NCBI GenBank assembly: GCA_015055865.1
Contig: SVHK01000010.1
Span: 1 to 43,264 of the forward strand
DNA length: 43,264 bases
Source: Clostridiales bacterium
GTDB taxonomy: Bacteria > Bacillota > Clostridia > Christensenellales > Borkfalkiaceae
Direction of reading: 5' to 3'
A model generated the notes under the pieces. The model worked only from the letters and a program-made list of their open reading frames with translations, ran no database searches and was not told the DNA's origin. A program made the position numbers and the translations under genes. This document shows, piece by piece, positions 33,530 through 41,388 of the stretch (position 1 is the first letter of the stretch; the number at the start of each line of letters is the position of its first letter).

Positions 33530-34810
33530 TTAACGCAACGGCAAAACCAAAAAAATTTCGAACCCTTCGTCTTTCTCCGTAGAAACGGACAACTTGCCCC
33601 CAAGCCGTTTCGCCTGCTCTTTCATACCACTTAATCCAAGCCCTTCTTCCAAACTCGTAACGTCTGCGCCACAACCGTTATCGGATAATAAGAACTCTAT
33701 ATCCTTTTCGGTTTTTCTTAATTCCAACCAAAACGCCGTCGCTTTTCCGTGTCTTAAACCGTTAGAAACGCCTTCTTTTAAGGTATTACAAAGAAAACGA
33801 TAAATTTCATCCGAAACCGTTACGTCCTCAACGGCGTAACGAATGGTAATCCCCGTCCCGTCCATCGATTCTCTTACAATCAACTCTATCGCTTCTTTCA
33901 ACGACATTTTCGCCGTTCTTCCCGACAATAAATGCACGCTATCGCGAAGTTCTTCCAACGCGTTTTTCGCCTGCAAATTAGCGGCTATTATCTTATTTTT
34001 TGCCTCAACGGCGTTCTCGTCGATAATCAACTTCGCCGCTTCCGTTTGCATAATAACCGTCGTAATAGAATGCCCTGCGGTATCGTGAATATCTTTGGCA
34101 ATTCTTTGGCGTTCTTTTAATACGGTAACTTCTTCCAACTCGTCGTACGCTTTCTGAAGCTCCATTTTACTTTCGTCAAGTTCTTTAAGCGTTCTTTCCA
34201 GCTTTAAATATTGACGATAGAACATCATAAGGAAATTAATAATCAAAAAGTGCAAAGTCAAAGCCACTATCGCAGTCGAACTACTTGCTAAAAGCTCGAC
34301 AATAGAAAGCTTTTCCGCTCTAAAAAAGAGCGTGCCTGCGTATAAAACGACGTAAACGGGAATACACGTAGCAAAAATCATCGTAGCCGGTACCAACTTT
34401 TCCGTGGTAATATAAATTTCCGTCAATACCAAAAGATACAAAATTACCAAAAACGCACTACTCGTAATAATGACGAGCAAAAACACGCAAAAAAAGTCTA
34501 AGGCGTAGCAAACAAGTTTTTGCGAAAAATTTTGAACTTTGAAAAGTTTTTCCGCTTCTACGCCGGTCAACGACGCTTCTACAAAAACCGTCAAACCAAT
34601 CCGCCACCATTGTCTTTCAGCCAACCAGTCTCCCGTGTGTTGCGCGATGATAACGATTTCAAAGAAAATCAAAAGTAAAAATAACACCCATTTCCCAACG
34701 GAAATAAGTTTTTCCTCTTCATTTAAATCGGGACGTTTTAAAAACTCCAACGCTTTAAGAATAGGTTTTTCTTTCAATTTAGTTTTTGTTTCTTGTTTTC
34801 CCTTATTCAT
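33530..34810 (-). CDS. sensor histidine kinase (HisKA_3 / NarX-DesK type)
   Basis: A 426-residue kinase. Five to six membrane spans occupy about 40-200, without an obvious extracellular sensor, then a coiled coil at about 200-235. The phospho-acceptor H242 is in DIHDTAGHS, and a HATPase domain has EGVSNGLRHGKA (N box), DNGCGAD and GLGLSGM. It phosphorylates the response regulator downstream. The signal is probably sensed in the membrane. It lies 9 bp after radC. Confidence 0.93.
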   Translation of the reverse strand: MNKGKQETKTKLKEKPILKALEFLKRPDLNEEEKLISVGKWVLFLLLIFFEIVIIAQHTGDWLAERQWWRIGLTVFVEASLTGVEAEKLFKVQNFSQKLVCYALDFFCVFLLVIITSSAFLVILYLLVLTEIYITTEKLVPATMIFATCIPVYVVLYAGTLFFRAEKLSIVELLASSSTAIVALTLHFLIINFLMMFYRQYLKLERTLKELDESKMELQKAYDELEEVTVLKERQRIAKDIHDTAGHSITTVIMQTEAAKLIIDENAVEAKNKIIAANLQAKNALEELRDSVHLLSGRTAKMSLKEAIELIVRESMDGTGITIRYAVEDVTVSDEIYRFLCNTLKEGVSNGLRHGKATAFWLELRKTEKDIEFLLSDNGCGADVTSLEEGLGLSGMKEQAKRLGGKLSVSTEKDEGFEIFLVLPLR

Positions 34811-34819
34811 TTTTTAGCC

Positions 34820-35548
34820 TTATTCTAACTTTTTCGCCACGTTTCCTATCGAAAATTTTTCCGAATACTCTTTCATTTTTCCGTTCGCGTAATAACTATA
34901 CACCCCGTCTTGACCGTAAATAAAATGGTCGCAAAACAGCACGTTATTAAAACTTGCTACGAGCTGAAGTTGAATGGTCGTTGCGTTATCCGTATTGGAC
35001 GGCGCGCAAGACGAAAACGGATGATTATGCACCATAATAAATCCGGCAGGATGACGGTCCAAGAGTAGCTTGGTAAAATCTTGCGGTTTTATTTCCACTT
35101 TAAAAACGTCGTCGTGCGAAAACCGTTCGCGGTGAATGATTTTACGATTTTTATCAACCAAGAAAAAATCCAAAACTTCCGTTTTTTCTTTCGCGTATTC
35201 TTGCTTTATAAACTCAATAAACGACTGCGTTTCAAAAACTTGGGGCGTGCAAGAATTTTGAAACTCGTAATACTTTTTATAAAACAACCCTACGCAACTT
35301 AAATACGCGGCGACGCTTTGTCCTACGCCGTTTACCTTTTGCAATTCTTCCATCGTCGCGTCGAATACGCCTCGTATGGATTTGAACTCCGCTAACAATC
35401 GATGCGCCAAATCGTTCGTATTTTTTTGCGGAATGGCGTTAAACAATAACATTTCTAAAAGCTCGTGTTCGTGCAACGTTCCGTCGTTTTGGAATTTATC
35501 GTATATTCTTTGCCTATGTCCGTAATGATTGTGTTTTTTGTTTTCCAT
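34820..35548 (-). CDS. radC: RadC/JAB-domain protein
   Basis: A 242-residue RadC-family protein. The N-terminal helix-hairpin-helix region includes GHRQRIYDKFQNDG and VNGVGQSVAAYL. The C-terminal MPN/JAB metalloprotease-like domain has HNHP (around 170-173) and SNTD. The usual S-G after HNHP reads SSCAPSNTD here. The family's DNA-repair role is doubtful; its biochemical function is not established. It leads the operon radC-kinase-regulator-tilS-hpt and has its own promoter. Confidence 0.92.
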   Translation of the reverse strand: MENKKHNHYGHRQRIYDKFQNDGTLHEHELLEMLLFNAIPQKNTNDLAHRLLAEFKSIRGVFDATMEELQKVNGVGQSVAAYLSCVGLFYKKYYEFQNSCTPQVFETQSFIEFIKQEYAKEKTEVLDFFLVDKNRKIIHRERFSHDDVFKVEIKPQDFTKLLLDRHPAGFIMVHNHPFSSCAPSNTDNATTIQLQLVASFNNVLFCDHFIYGQDGVYSYYANGKMKEYSEKFSIGNVAKKLE

Positions 35549-35589
35549 TTTTCTATCAGTAAAATACTCTTCTTTCGTTCATTGGATAT

Positions 35590-35618
35590 ATTTTACCACA
35601 CTTTTTCATCTTTGTCAA
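35590..35618 (-). promoter_or_regulatory. radC operon promoter
   Basis: On the minus strand, TTGACA (35613-35618), 17 bp, TAAAAT (35590-35595). Confidence 0.8.
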
Positions 35619-35680
35619 AGGATTAAAAAAGATTACCGCGCGCAACGTAAAAAAATCTTTGATTTTTACGATTAATTTTC

Positions 35681-35709
35681 TTTACCTAATCGAAAAAATG
35701 TTGTATAAT
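35681..35709 (+). promoter_or_regulatory. promoter of pepV-like gene
   Basis: TTTACC (35681-35686), 17 bp, TATAAT (35704-35709); start about 22 bp before the ATG. Confidence 0.65.
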
Positions 35710-35738
35710 AAAATCAAAATAAAACTTTGGAGATTTTT

Positions 35739-37082
35739 ATGCAAAAACAAACGCATATTACCGCTCAATATTTCGAGAAAATGCTCCAATCCGTCGTGGA
35801 GAGCATTCAAATCGATTCTACCCGTCAACCAGCTCTACCCAACTATCCGTTCGGTAAAGGCGTTGCCGATTGTTTAGAGCATTTTTTATCGCTCGCTCGT
35901 TCAATGGGTTTTGAAACGAAAAACTACGATAATTATATCGGCGAAGTCGTTTTCGGCGAAGGCGAAGACTTCGCAATCCTTGCCCATCTTGACGTCGTAC
36001 CCGTCGGTAGTGGCTGGAAATACCCGCCGTTTGGGGGAGTCATTAACTCCGACCCGTCCGACGGCGGTGTTTTAGGCGAAAAAATTTGGGGACGCGGAAC
36101 TGTAGACGATAAGGGACCCGCCATCGTTTCGCTGTACGCCTTGAAAGCGCTTAAAGACCAAGGGTTTATCCCTAAACGCACCGTCAAATTAATCGTCGGT
36201 TGCAACGAAGAATCGGGTTGGGAATGTATCGAACATTATAAAAAAGTCGCGAAACTACCCGACGAAGGGTTTACCCCCGACGCGGACTTCCCGACCATTT
36301 ACGCGGAAAAAGGAATCTTTCATTTCCATTCGAAATTCCCGATTAAAAATCCGCCGTTTACTTCCCTTAAGGCAGGCGAAGCGGCGAATATGGTATGCCC
36401 CGACGCCTACGCCACGCTCACCAAAGACGCAATCGTTGCGCTTGAAAATTATAAAAACCCTATACCTGATACGAGTTTTAGCTTTAACAAAGATACTCTC
36501 GAACTCCACGCTAAGGGTAAATCCGCGCACGGCTCTACCCCCCATCTCGGCGCAAACGCCCTGCAAGCGATGCTCGCGTTTTTCTCACTGTTAAACGACG
36601 ACGTTAAACGCGCTTATGAAGTTTTATTCGAAGATAAGGGCGGTTTAAAAAATTTACGCGACGAAACGGGCGAGCTTACTATGTCCCCCGACGTTGCAGT
36701 ATTTGAAAACGGCGTACTTGATATTTTAACGGATATTCGTTACCCTGCGACGATGGATTTATCTATGATTGAAAATATTTTACGCCAACAAAACGTAGAA
36801 TTTGAACAAGGGCATTGTCAAGCCCCTATTTACAACGACCCGAACGGAAAATTAATTTCCACGCTTATGTCCGTTTACAACCGTATCACGGGCAGGAACG
36901 AGCGCCCCGTCGCGATTGGTGGCGGAACTTACGCAAGGGCTCTTAAATGCGGGTGCGGTTTCGGACCTGCGCACGTTGACGACGAATCTGTTGCTCATCA
37001 ACCCAACGAATATATTACGCTTGACCGTTTACGCCAAATCGCGGAAATCTATTACGAAGCAATTAAAGAACTTACCAAATAA
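35739..37082 (+). CDS. pepV: M20-family dipeptidase (PepV/Sapep-like)
   Basis: A 447-residue metallopeptidase. Zinc ligands are recognisable in LAHLDVVPVG, GRGTVDDKGP and CNEESGWECIEHY. A lid domain carries GKSAHGSTPHLGANA, and a late GPAHVDDESVAHQPNEY supplies the last ligand. It cleaves dipeptides, with a broad or beta-Ala-Xaa range in the PepV group. The ATG at 35739 has TTGGAG 6 nt upstream. Its terminator is shared with the converging rimK-like gene. Confidence 0.92.
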   Translation: MQKQTHITAQYFEKMLQSVVESIQIDSTRQPALPNYPFGKGVADCLEHFLSLARSMGFETKNYDNYIGEVVFGEGEDFAILAHLDVVPVGSGWKYPPFGGVINSDPSDGGVLGEKIWGRGTVDDKGPAIVSLYALKALKDQGFIPKRTVKLIVGCNEESGWECIEHYKKVAKLPDEGFTPDADFPTIYAEKGIFHFHSKFPIKNPPFTSLKAGEAANMVCPDAYATLTKDAIVALENYKNPIPDTSFSFNKDTLELHAKGKSAHGSTPHLGANALQAMLAFFSLLNDDVKRAYEVLFEDKGGLKNLRDETGELTMSPDVAVFENGVLDILTDIRYPATMDLSMIENILRQQNVEFEQGHCQAPIYNDPNGKLISTLMSVYNRITGRNERPVAIGGGTYARALKCGCGFGPAHVDDESVAHQPNEYITLDRLRQIAEIYYEAIKELTK

Positions 37083-37094
37083 CTATTTATCTAT

Positions 37095-37131
37095 AAAAAA
37101 ATCGGGCAATTAAAATTGCCCGATTTTTTTT
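37095..37131. terminator. bidirectional terminator after pepV-like gene
   Basis: ATCGGGCAAT-TAAA-ATTGCCCGAT stem-loop with A-run before and T8 after. Confidence 0.92.
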
Positions 37132-38002
37132 ATTTTGTCATAATATTTATGATATATTCCGCGTAAAGTTTTGCAATATTTACACCCGTTACGCTTTCCA
37201 ATCCTTCAAAAAAGGCGTTGGAATTTACTTCGCATACAATCGGCGTTTCCCCTTCTAATAAATCCACTCCGCAATACTCCAACCCAATTATTTGAGCAAC
37301 CTTTTCCGCCGTCTGTTTGTATTCTATCGGCAAATCAATTTTTTCGCCTTTTCCGCCAAGCTCGATATTTGAACGAAATTCATCTCCCACCGCAATACGC
37401 TCCATCGCGCCGACCGCCTTACCGCCGATTACGATAACTCGAATATCTTGCCCTTTTTTACCGACGAACTTTTGATAAAAATGCGGAAGGTATAACCATT
37501 CTTTTTCTTTCTTTTCAAGTTCTTCCCTGTTTTTTACCAATTCCACGCCGGCACCGAAAGAACCGTAACTTTTCTTCGCGACCAACGGAAAGCCTAAGCG
37601 TTCCACTTCGTCCAAAAAGTTTTTTTGTGGCGTTGCGTTCGGCGTATAACAAAGCGGAGCGGAAATCGTTTCGGGGATTTTAACGCCTTTTCCTTTCAGC
37701 GCTAGATAGGTAAGCATTTTGTCGTCGCAGGTTTCAATAGCTTTAGCGCTATTGAAAAGACGCAACCCTGCCCCCTCCAAAAGGCGTGAAAGGTACTTAT
37801 CTTTGTCTAAATATACGACGAAATCGTATTCAACGGCTTTCGTTTTAACTTCGCCTATTTCGTCAAGCGTTACAGCTATTTCGCCGTTTAATAAGACGTC
37901 CGTTTTTACGCCCAACTTTTCCAATTCAGTTTTTATTCTATCGCTTTGGCGATAAAATTTTTCGCCGTTAGGATAGGCGTTCATTACGATTAAACCTTTC
38001 AT
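37130..38002 (-). CDS. ATP-grasp ligase, RimK-like
   Basis: A 290-residue ATP-grasp protein of the RimK (alpha-L-glutamate ligase) family. It has a pre-ATP domain (1-95), CDDKMLTYLALKGKGVKIPET at about 93-113, the ATP-binding loop FPLVAKKSYGSFGAGVELV, GQDIRVIVIGGKAVGAMER, and metal ligands in GVDLLEGETPIVCEVNSNAF. It joins an amino acid, usually glutamate, to a carboxylate acceptor. Family members act on S6, coenzyme F420 or small peptides; the acceptor here is unknown. It follows coaX by 13 bp. Confidence 0.85.
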   Translation of the reverse strand: MKGLIVMNAYPNGEKFYRQSDRIKTELEKLGVKTDVLLNGEIAVTLDEIGEVKTKAVEYDFVVYLDKDKYLSRLLEGAGLRLFNSAKAIETCDDKMLTYLALKGKGVKIPETISAPLCYTPNATPQKNFLDEVERLGFPLVAKKSYGSFGAGVELVKNREELEKKEKEWLYLPHFYQKFVGKKGQDIRVIVIGGKAVGAMERIAVGDEFRSNIELGGKGEKIDLPIEYKQTAEKVAQIIGLEYCGVDLLEGETPIVCEVNSNAFFEGLESVTGVNIAKLYAEYIINIMTK

Positions 38003-38015
38003 CTTTATCGTCCCG

Positions 38016-38792
38016 TTATTCTGCGTTCAAATCGTACAAATATTTTAAGCCCTTTAACGTCAACAACTTGTCCACAACGTCAATACATTCCACTTCTTTT
38101 GAAATAATCTCGCTAAAACCGCCCGTCGCAATCGTTTTCACGTCGTTGCGCTTGAGTTCCTTCTTAATGCGTTTTACGATATACTCCACAAGCCCTGCAA
38201 ACCCAAAAACGATACCTGCTTGCATATTCGTAACCGTATTTTTAGCAATTACGCTTTTAGGTGCTTCAATCTCCACCCTTGGAAGCTTTGCCGTACCGCT
38301 TACAAGCGATTCCAAAGAACCTTTAATCCCCGGAGAAATGACTCCGCCGATAAATTCGTTATTCTCGTTAATAACGTTAAACGTCGTCGCAGTCCCGAAA
38401 TCGATTACGATTAACGGTTTATTTTCGCCGTAGTTGACGATAGCCGACACGCAATTCACGATTCTATCCGCACCCACTTCTCTCGCGTCGTCGCAACGGA
38501 TATTTAACCCCGATTTTAAGCCGGGCACAATTTTTAAAGGTTTAATGGATAAATACAAATCGCACATTTTTTCGATTGTATAATCGAGCGGGGGTACGAC
38601 GGACGAAAGTATTCCCCCCGTCAATTCGCTAACGGAAATTCCTTTTGCGGTAAGCATACCCGTAAGCTGTTCGCCGTATTCGTCGGACGCTTTCTTTAAA
38701 TCTGTTGCCACGCGGAAAGAAATTTTTAAATTCTCGCCGTCAAAAATAGCGTATTTTATGTTGGTATTTCCTATATCGATACAAATAATCAT
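38016..38792 (-). CDS. coaX: type III pantothenate kinase
   Basis: A 258-residue CoaX with DIGNTNIKYAIFDG (5-18), GADRIVNCVSA, VIDFGTATTFNVI and ISPGIKGSLESL. It phosphorylates pantothenate at the first step of CoA synthesis. The family is ATP-dependent, K+-requiring and not inhibited by CoA. The stop of the upstream ECF S-component gene is 2 bp away, so vitamin uptake and phosphorylation are co-translated. Confidence 0.96.
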   Translation of the reverse strand: MIICIDIGNTNIKYAIFDGENLKISFRVATDLKKASDEYGEQLTGMLTAKGISVSELTGGILSSVVPPLDYTIEKMCDLYLSIKPLKIVPGLKSGLNIRCDDAREVGADRIVNCVSAIVNYGENKPLIVIDFGTATTFNVINENNEFIGGVISPGIKGSLESLVSGTAKLPRVEIEAPKSVIAKNTVTNMQAGIVFGFAGLVEYIVKRIKKELKRNDVKTIATGGFSEIISKEVECIDVVDKLLTLKGLKYLYDLNAE

Positions 38793-38794
38793 AA

Positions 38795-39376
38795 TTACTT
38801 CTTTCCTTTAATCGGTAAAAAATCAGGCGTATTCGTCGTTTTTTTCATTACTCTAATGAATAAGGGAGTAAGAATAATCGCGCAAACGAGTTCAAAAATA
38901 AAATTAATCCCGATTATCGTTTGCCAAACCGTATAGAAAAACGCTCCTCCGCTTGCAAAAATTTCCATTGCTCCAAGCACTAAAACGGTGTGCAACACGA
39001 CGGTCAAGCCAGCGGAAATAGCACGAATAACGTCTATATTTTTGCCCTTCGTCAAAACCGTCAATCCGTGCAATATCCAATAACCGCCTACGCCTGCTAA
39101 CGTTCTGGGTAAAACGGAAATAAACGGATTATAGAACACTTCGTAGCCGACGAGAAAGGATAATGCAAACGAGCAAACCCCAAACACCGTACCGCCGATA
39201 AAACTGCGTTTCCAATCCCCGTACATCGACAACGCGATAAAGAGCGGAATAGAGAAAAACGCCGGCGACGGCTTAATAAAGTAGATGAAAACGTAAGTTT
39301 CCAAGGTTAACACGACGAAAGTCAACGCCGTCATAACGCCGATAAAGGCAACGGTGTGCGCTACGTCTTTTTTCAT
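38795..39376 (-). CDS. ECF transporter S component (likely pantothenate, PanT-like)
   Basis: A 193-residue integral membrane protein with about six spans, N-terminus VAFIGVMTALTFVVLTLETYV, and PSPAFFSIPLFIALSMYGDW around 37-56, like ECF substrate-specificity subunits. It binds a vitamin and docks with a shared EcfAAT energising module encoded elsewhere. Because it is fused operonically to coaX (2-bp gap), pantothenate is the inferred substrate. GGAGG lies 6 nt before the ATG. Confidence 0.85.
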   Translation of the reverse strand: MKKDVAHTVAFIGVMTALTFVVLTLETYVFIYFIKPSPAFFSIPLFIALSMYGDWKRSFIGGTVFGVCSFALSFLVGYEVFYNPFISVLPRTLAGVGGYWILHGLTVLTKGKNIDVIRAISAGLTVVLHTVLVLGAMEIFASGGAFFYTVWQTIIGINFIFELVCAIILTPLFIRVMKKTTNTPDFLPIKGKK

Positions 39377-39486
39377 AAAACACCTCCATCGAGTTCTTTT
39401 TAAGATACCCGTAGAAAAAAATTTTTTCGTATAAGATTTTTATTTTGGTCAAACCGCATTGAACGTATTCGCCGTCTTCTTATACG
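39377..39486 (-). other. 110-nt 5' leader of ECF S/coaX operon
   Basis: Between the predicted start (about 39486) and the ATG at 39376. On the minus strand it contains a small stem (GCCGT...ACGGC near 39468-39484). An AAAAAATTTTTTT run and then GGAGG follow near the gene. I do not recognise a known riboswitch class. Confidence 0.4.
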
Positions 39487-39492
39487 GCTTAT

Positions 39493-39521
39493 ATTATAAC
39501 TTATTTTTTTTTATTTTGCAA
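39493..39521 (-). promoter_or_regulatory. promoter of ECF S/coaX/rimK-like operon
   Basis: On the minus strand, TTGCAA (39516-39521), 17 bp, TATAAT (39493-39498). Confidence 0.7.
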
Positions 39522-39615
39522 CAATATAGGCGATAAAAATAAAATTTGTTTTCTTTTAAATTGCATACACAAAATTACTTAAAACAAGAATACTATGTAT
39601 TAGAAAGAAGAAACT

Positions 39616-39647
39616 GCGGGACGCAAAAAATTCTACATATCTCCCGC
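39616..39647 (+). other. inverted repeat upstream of the Cys-rich peptide gene
   Basis: GCGGGA (39616-39621) and TCCCGC (39642-39647) form a 6-bp stem around a 20-nt loop, 12 bp before the AGGAGG of the downstream gene. It could be an RNA control element or a protein site. Confidence 0.4.
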
Positions 39648-39671
39648 GGTATAAACACAGGAGGTTTTCTT

Positions 39672-39884
39672 ATGAATTGTTGCACCCAAAATAACGGCAC
39701 TCTTTGGATTTTAATCGCGTTGCTCGTACTTACTTCGAAGGACGGTTGCTGCTTTGGCGGTAATTTCTTAAGTGGTTGTTCTCTTCCCATTATCATCGCA
39801 CTCTTGTATTGCTTATATAAGAACGGTACTCTCTCTTCCATTCTTACTCCTCCTTGCAATCCTTGTTGCAATTGTTGTTGCTAA
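39672..39884 (+). CDS. small Cys-rich membrane protein
   Basis: A 70-residue protein with 12 cysteines, starting MNCCTQNNGTLWILIALLVL. Two hydrophobic stretches are at about 11-21 and 38-50; C26-C27 lie between them, and the C-terminus is PCNPCCNCCC (61-70). The ATG is strongly supported by AGGAGG 7 nt upstream, and a terminator follows. Proteins of this look, sometimes labelled chorion-class high-cysteine protein, occur in Clostridia, function unknown. The Cys-rich end may bind metal or cross-link. A longer frame from 39546 lacks a ribosome site and is rejected. Confidence 0.75.
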   Translation: MNCCTQNNGTLWILIALLVLTSKDGCCFGGNFLSGCSLPIIIALLYCLYKNGTLSSILTPPCNPCCNCCC

Positions 39885-39923
39885 GCTTTTTGTTTTTTTA
39901 ACTTTCTCCTTAATATGAAAAGA

Positions 39924-39959
39924 GAACCGACCTTTTTTAGGTCGGTTCTTCCGTTTTTT
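39924..39959. terminator. terminator between Cys-rich gene and serpin gene
   Basis: GAACCGACCT / AGGTCGGTTC with a T5 loop, then TTCCGTTTTTT. Confidence 0.88.
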
Positions 39960-39965
39960 ATTAAT

Positions 39966-41288
39966 TTATACGTCGCCTATAACGCCTGTAAACAATACCG
40001 TATCGTAGCTATCCGTAAGCACAAATCCAAACGTTCTATCTACGATAAAATCAAGATATACCTGCGTGTATTCCCCCGGCCCCGGAGCGCCCGCTTTAGG
40101 CATAACCGTAACCGCCGCCCCCTCAATGCCCTTTTTGTCCACTTTCAACTCCGCCACGTGACGAACCTCAGGACAAAATACGGGCGAACCGCTCGTTAAA
40201 TTCGTCAAATTACATGCGCGAATATCAAAAATGGATTTTATTTCAAAATCGTTTTGTAAAATAATAGATACGTCGCCGTCGTATTCGCTTTCAAATTCAG
40301 GGAATAAACAACGCGTATAATATTCTTCCCTTTTTTCATCGTCTATTTCGCTATAATCGATTACGGCGTTTAACGTATAAATATTTTCGCTTGTGAACAC
40401 TTCATCCATCATCTTACCTTCGTCAGGTAAAATGAATTTAATTTTATAGCCGTTGTAAGTTTGCGTGTAAAACGAAGTATAACCTTCGCCCTGATAGGCT
40501 CTTCCGCTTATATATTTTCCTTGTAAAAATCTTAAGTTTTCCGTTTCCCCATCGCATTCTTTAAAGGTATAAGAATTCTCCGTTCTTGCTATATCCTTGC
40601 CGTATTCATTCCAAACGTCTTTTAAATAAAGCGTATTCATCAATACAAATAAGGTTTCGTCATCAAAATTCATATCTTCGTCAATCAAGCCGTTCGTTTG
40701 GCGTTTGATAAAACTTTCTATGGCTTGGTTCGCTAAATTAGGTTTATTTAAAAAGTCCGTTTGATAGGAATAAGCGTAATAATCTTGCGACAACGAATCA
40801 AGACAAGCTTGTTTTATCTCCAAGCTCTTGTCTATCCATATCGAATTGCTCATATTCACTTTGCCAAGCGTTTTTTCTCCAATAACGCCAGAAGTTTTAT
40901 GCTCTACGTTTAACGCGCGGTAAAGCTTTGAAACGTTCGCTTTTAGCGTTTCGTAAGATACCCCGAGCGCGCTCAAAAGCTCCGTACGCGTATCCCCGTC
41001 GGCGCACTCTGTCGCCAACGCTAACGCCATATACACCGATAACGGCGCAATCGCCAAGTTTTCGTCTTTTTCGGATATTTTATAAACCCCTTCGGTCAAC
41101 TTTGCGGAAAACTCGTCTGTCGCTTGTTTAAAAGCAAGATAGCTTTCTTCTTTTCTTTCCTTATAATCAAGCCTTTCAGCTTTGGCTGGTACGCTCAACT
41201 CTTTCGCGCCAAAAAATCCACAAGAACAAAACGAAATCGTCGCTATCACGCCAAGGCAACAAGCTATTGCTTTTTGAATTATTTTCAT
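39966..41288 (-). CDS. lipoprotein serpin (serine protease inhibitor)
   Basis: A 440-residue serpin. Residues 1-22 are a lipoprotein signal peptide with the likely lipidated Cys C23 (SFCSCG), so the inhibitor would be anchored on the cell surface. Serpin hallmarks: NLAIAPLSVYMALALATECA, LNVEHK..., MSNSIWIDKSL, FVLMNTLYLKDVW, VRHVAELKVDKKGIEGAAVT, and the C-terminal FGFVLTDSYDTVLFTGVI. The reactive loop (about residues 385-405) has hinge KGIEGAAVT and a scissile region rich in small residues (PKAGAPG), suggesting elastase-like targets. Position P14 is Ile, bulkier than usual. AAGGAG precedes the ATG. The promoter carries a poly-G tract. Confidence 0.93.
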   Translation of the reverse strand: MKIIQKAIACCLGVIATISFCSCGFFGAKELSVPAKAERLDYKERKEESYLAFKQATDEFSAKLTEGVYKISEKDENLAIAPLSVYMALALATECADGDTRTELLSALGVSYETLKANVSKLYRALNVEHKTSGVIGEKTLGKVNMSNSIWIDKSLEIKQACLDSLSQDYYAYSYQTDFLNKPNLANQAIESFIKRQTNGLIDEDMNFDDETLFVLMNTLYLKDVWNEYGKDIARTENSYTFKECDGETENLRFLQGKYISGRAYQGEGYTSFYTQTYNGYKIKFILPDEGKMMDEVFTSENIYTLNAVIDYSEIDDEKREEYYTRCLFPEFESEYDGDVSIILQNDFEIKSIFDIRACNLTNLTSGSPVFCPEVRHVAELKVDKKGIEGAAVTVMPKAGAPGPGEYTQVYLDFIVDRTFGFVLTDSYDTVLFTGVIGDV

Positions 41289-41337
41289 CTTCTTATCTCC
41301 TTACCTATAGTAATATTGCGCAAATTCGCCTATAAAT

Positions 41338-41369
41338 ATTGTACCCCCCCCCCCGAAGGGTTTTGTCAA
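41338..41369 (-). promoter_or_regulatory. serpin promoter with poly-G spacer (candidate phase-variable)
   Basis: On the minus strand, perfect TTGACA (41364-41369), TACAAT (41338-41343), and a 20-bp spacer whose last 11 bases are all G (C-run at 41344-41354 on plus). Spacing is 3 bp over the 17-bp optimum found at nearly every other promoter here. Length changes in the G tract would change promoter strength. Confidence 0.75.
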
Positions 41370-41388
41370 GCATTTTTAGAAAAAATTT

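Noticed and set aside
39546-39671. N-terminal extension of the Cys-rich peptide from 39546.
   Set aside because: No ribosome site and atypical composition; AGGAGG directly before the ATG at 39672 decides the start.
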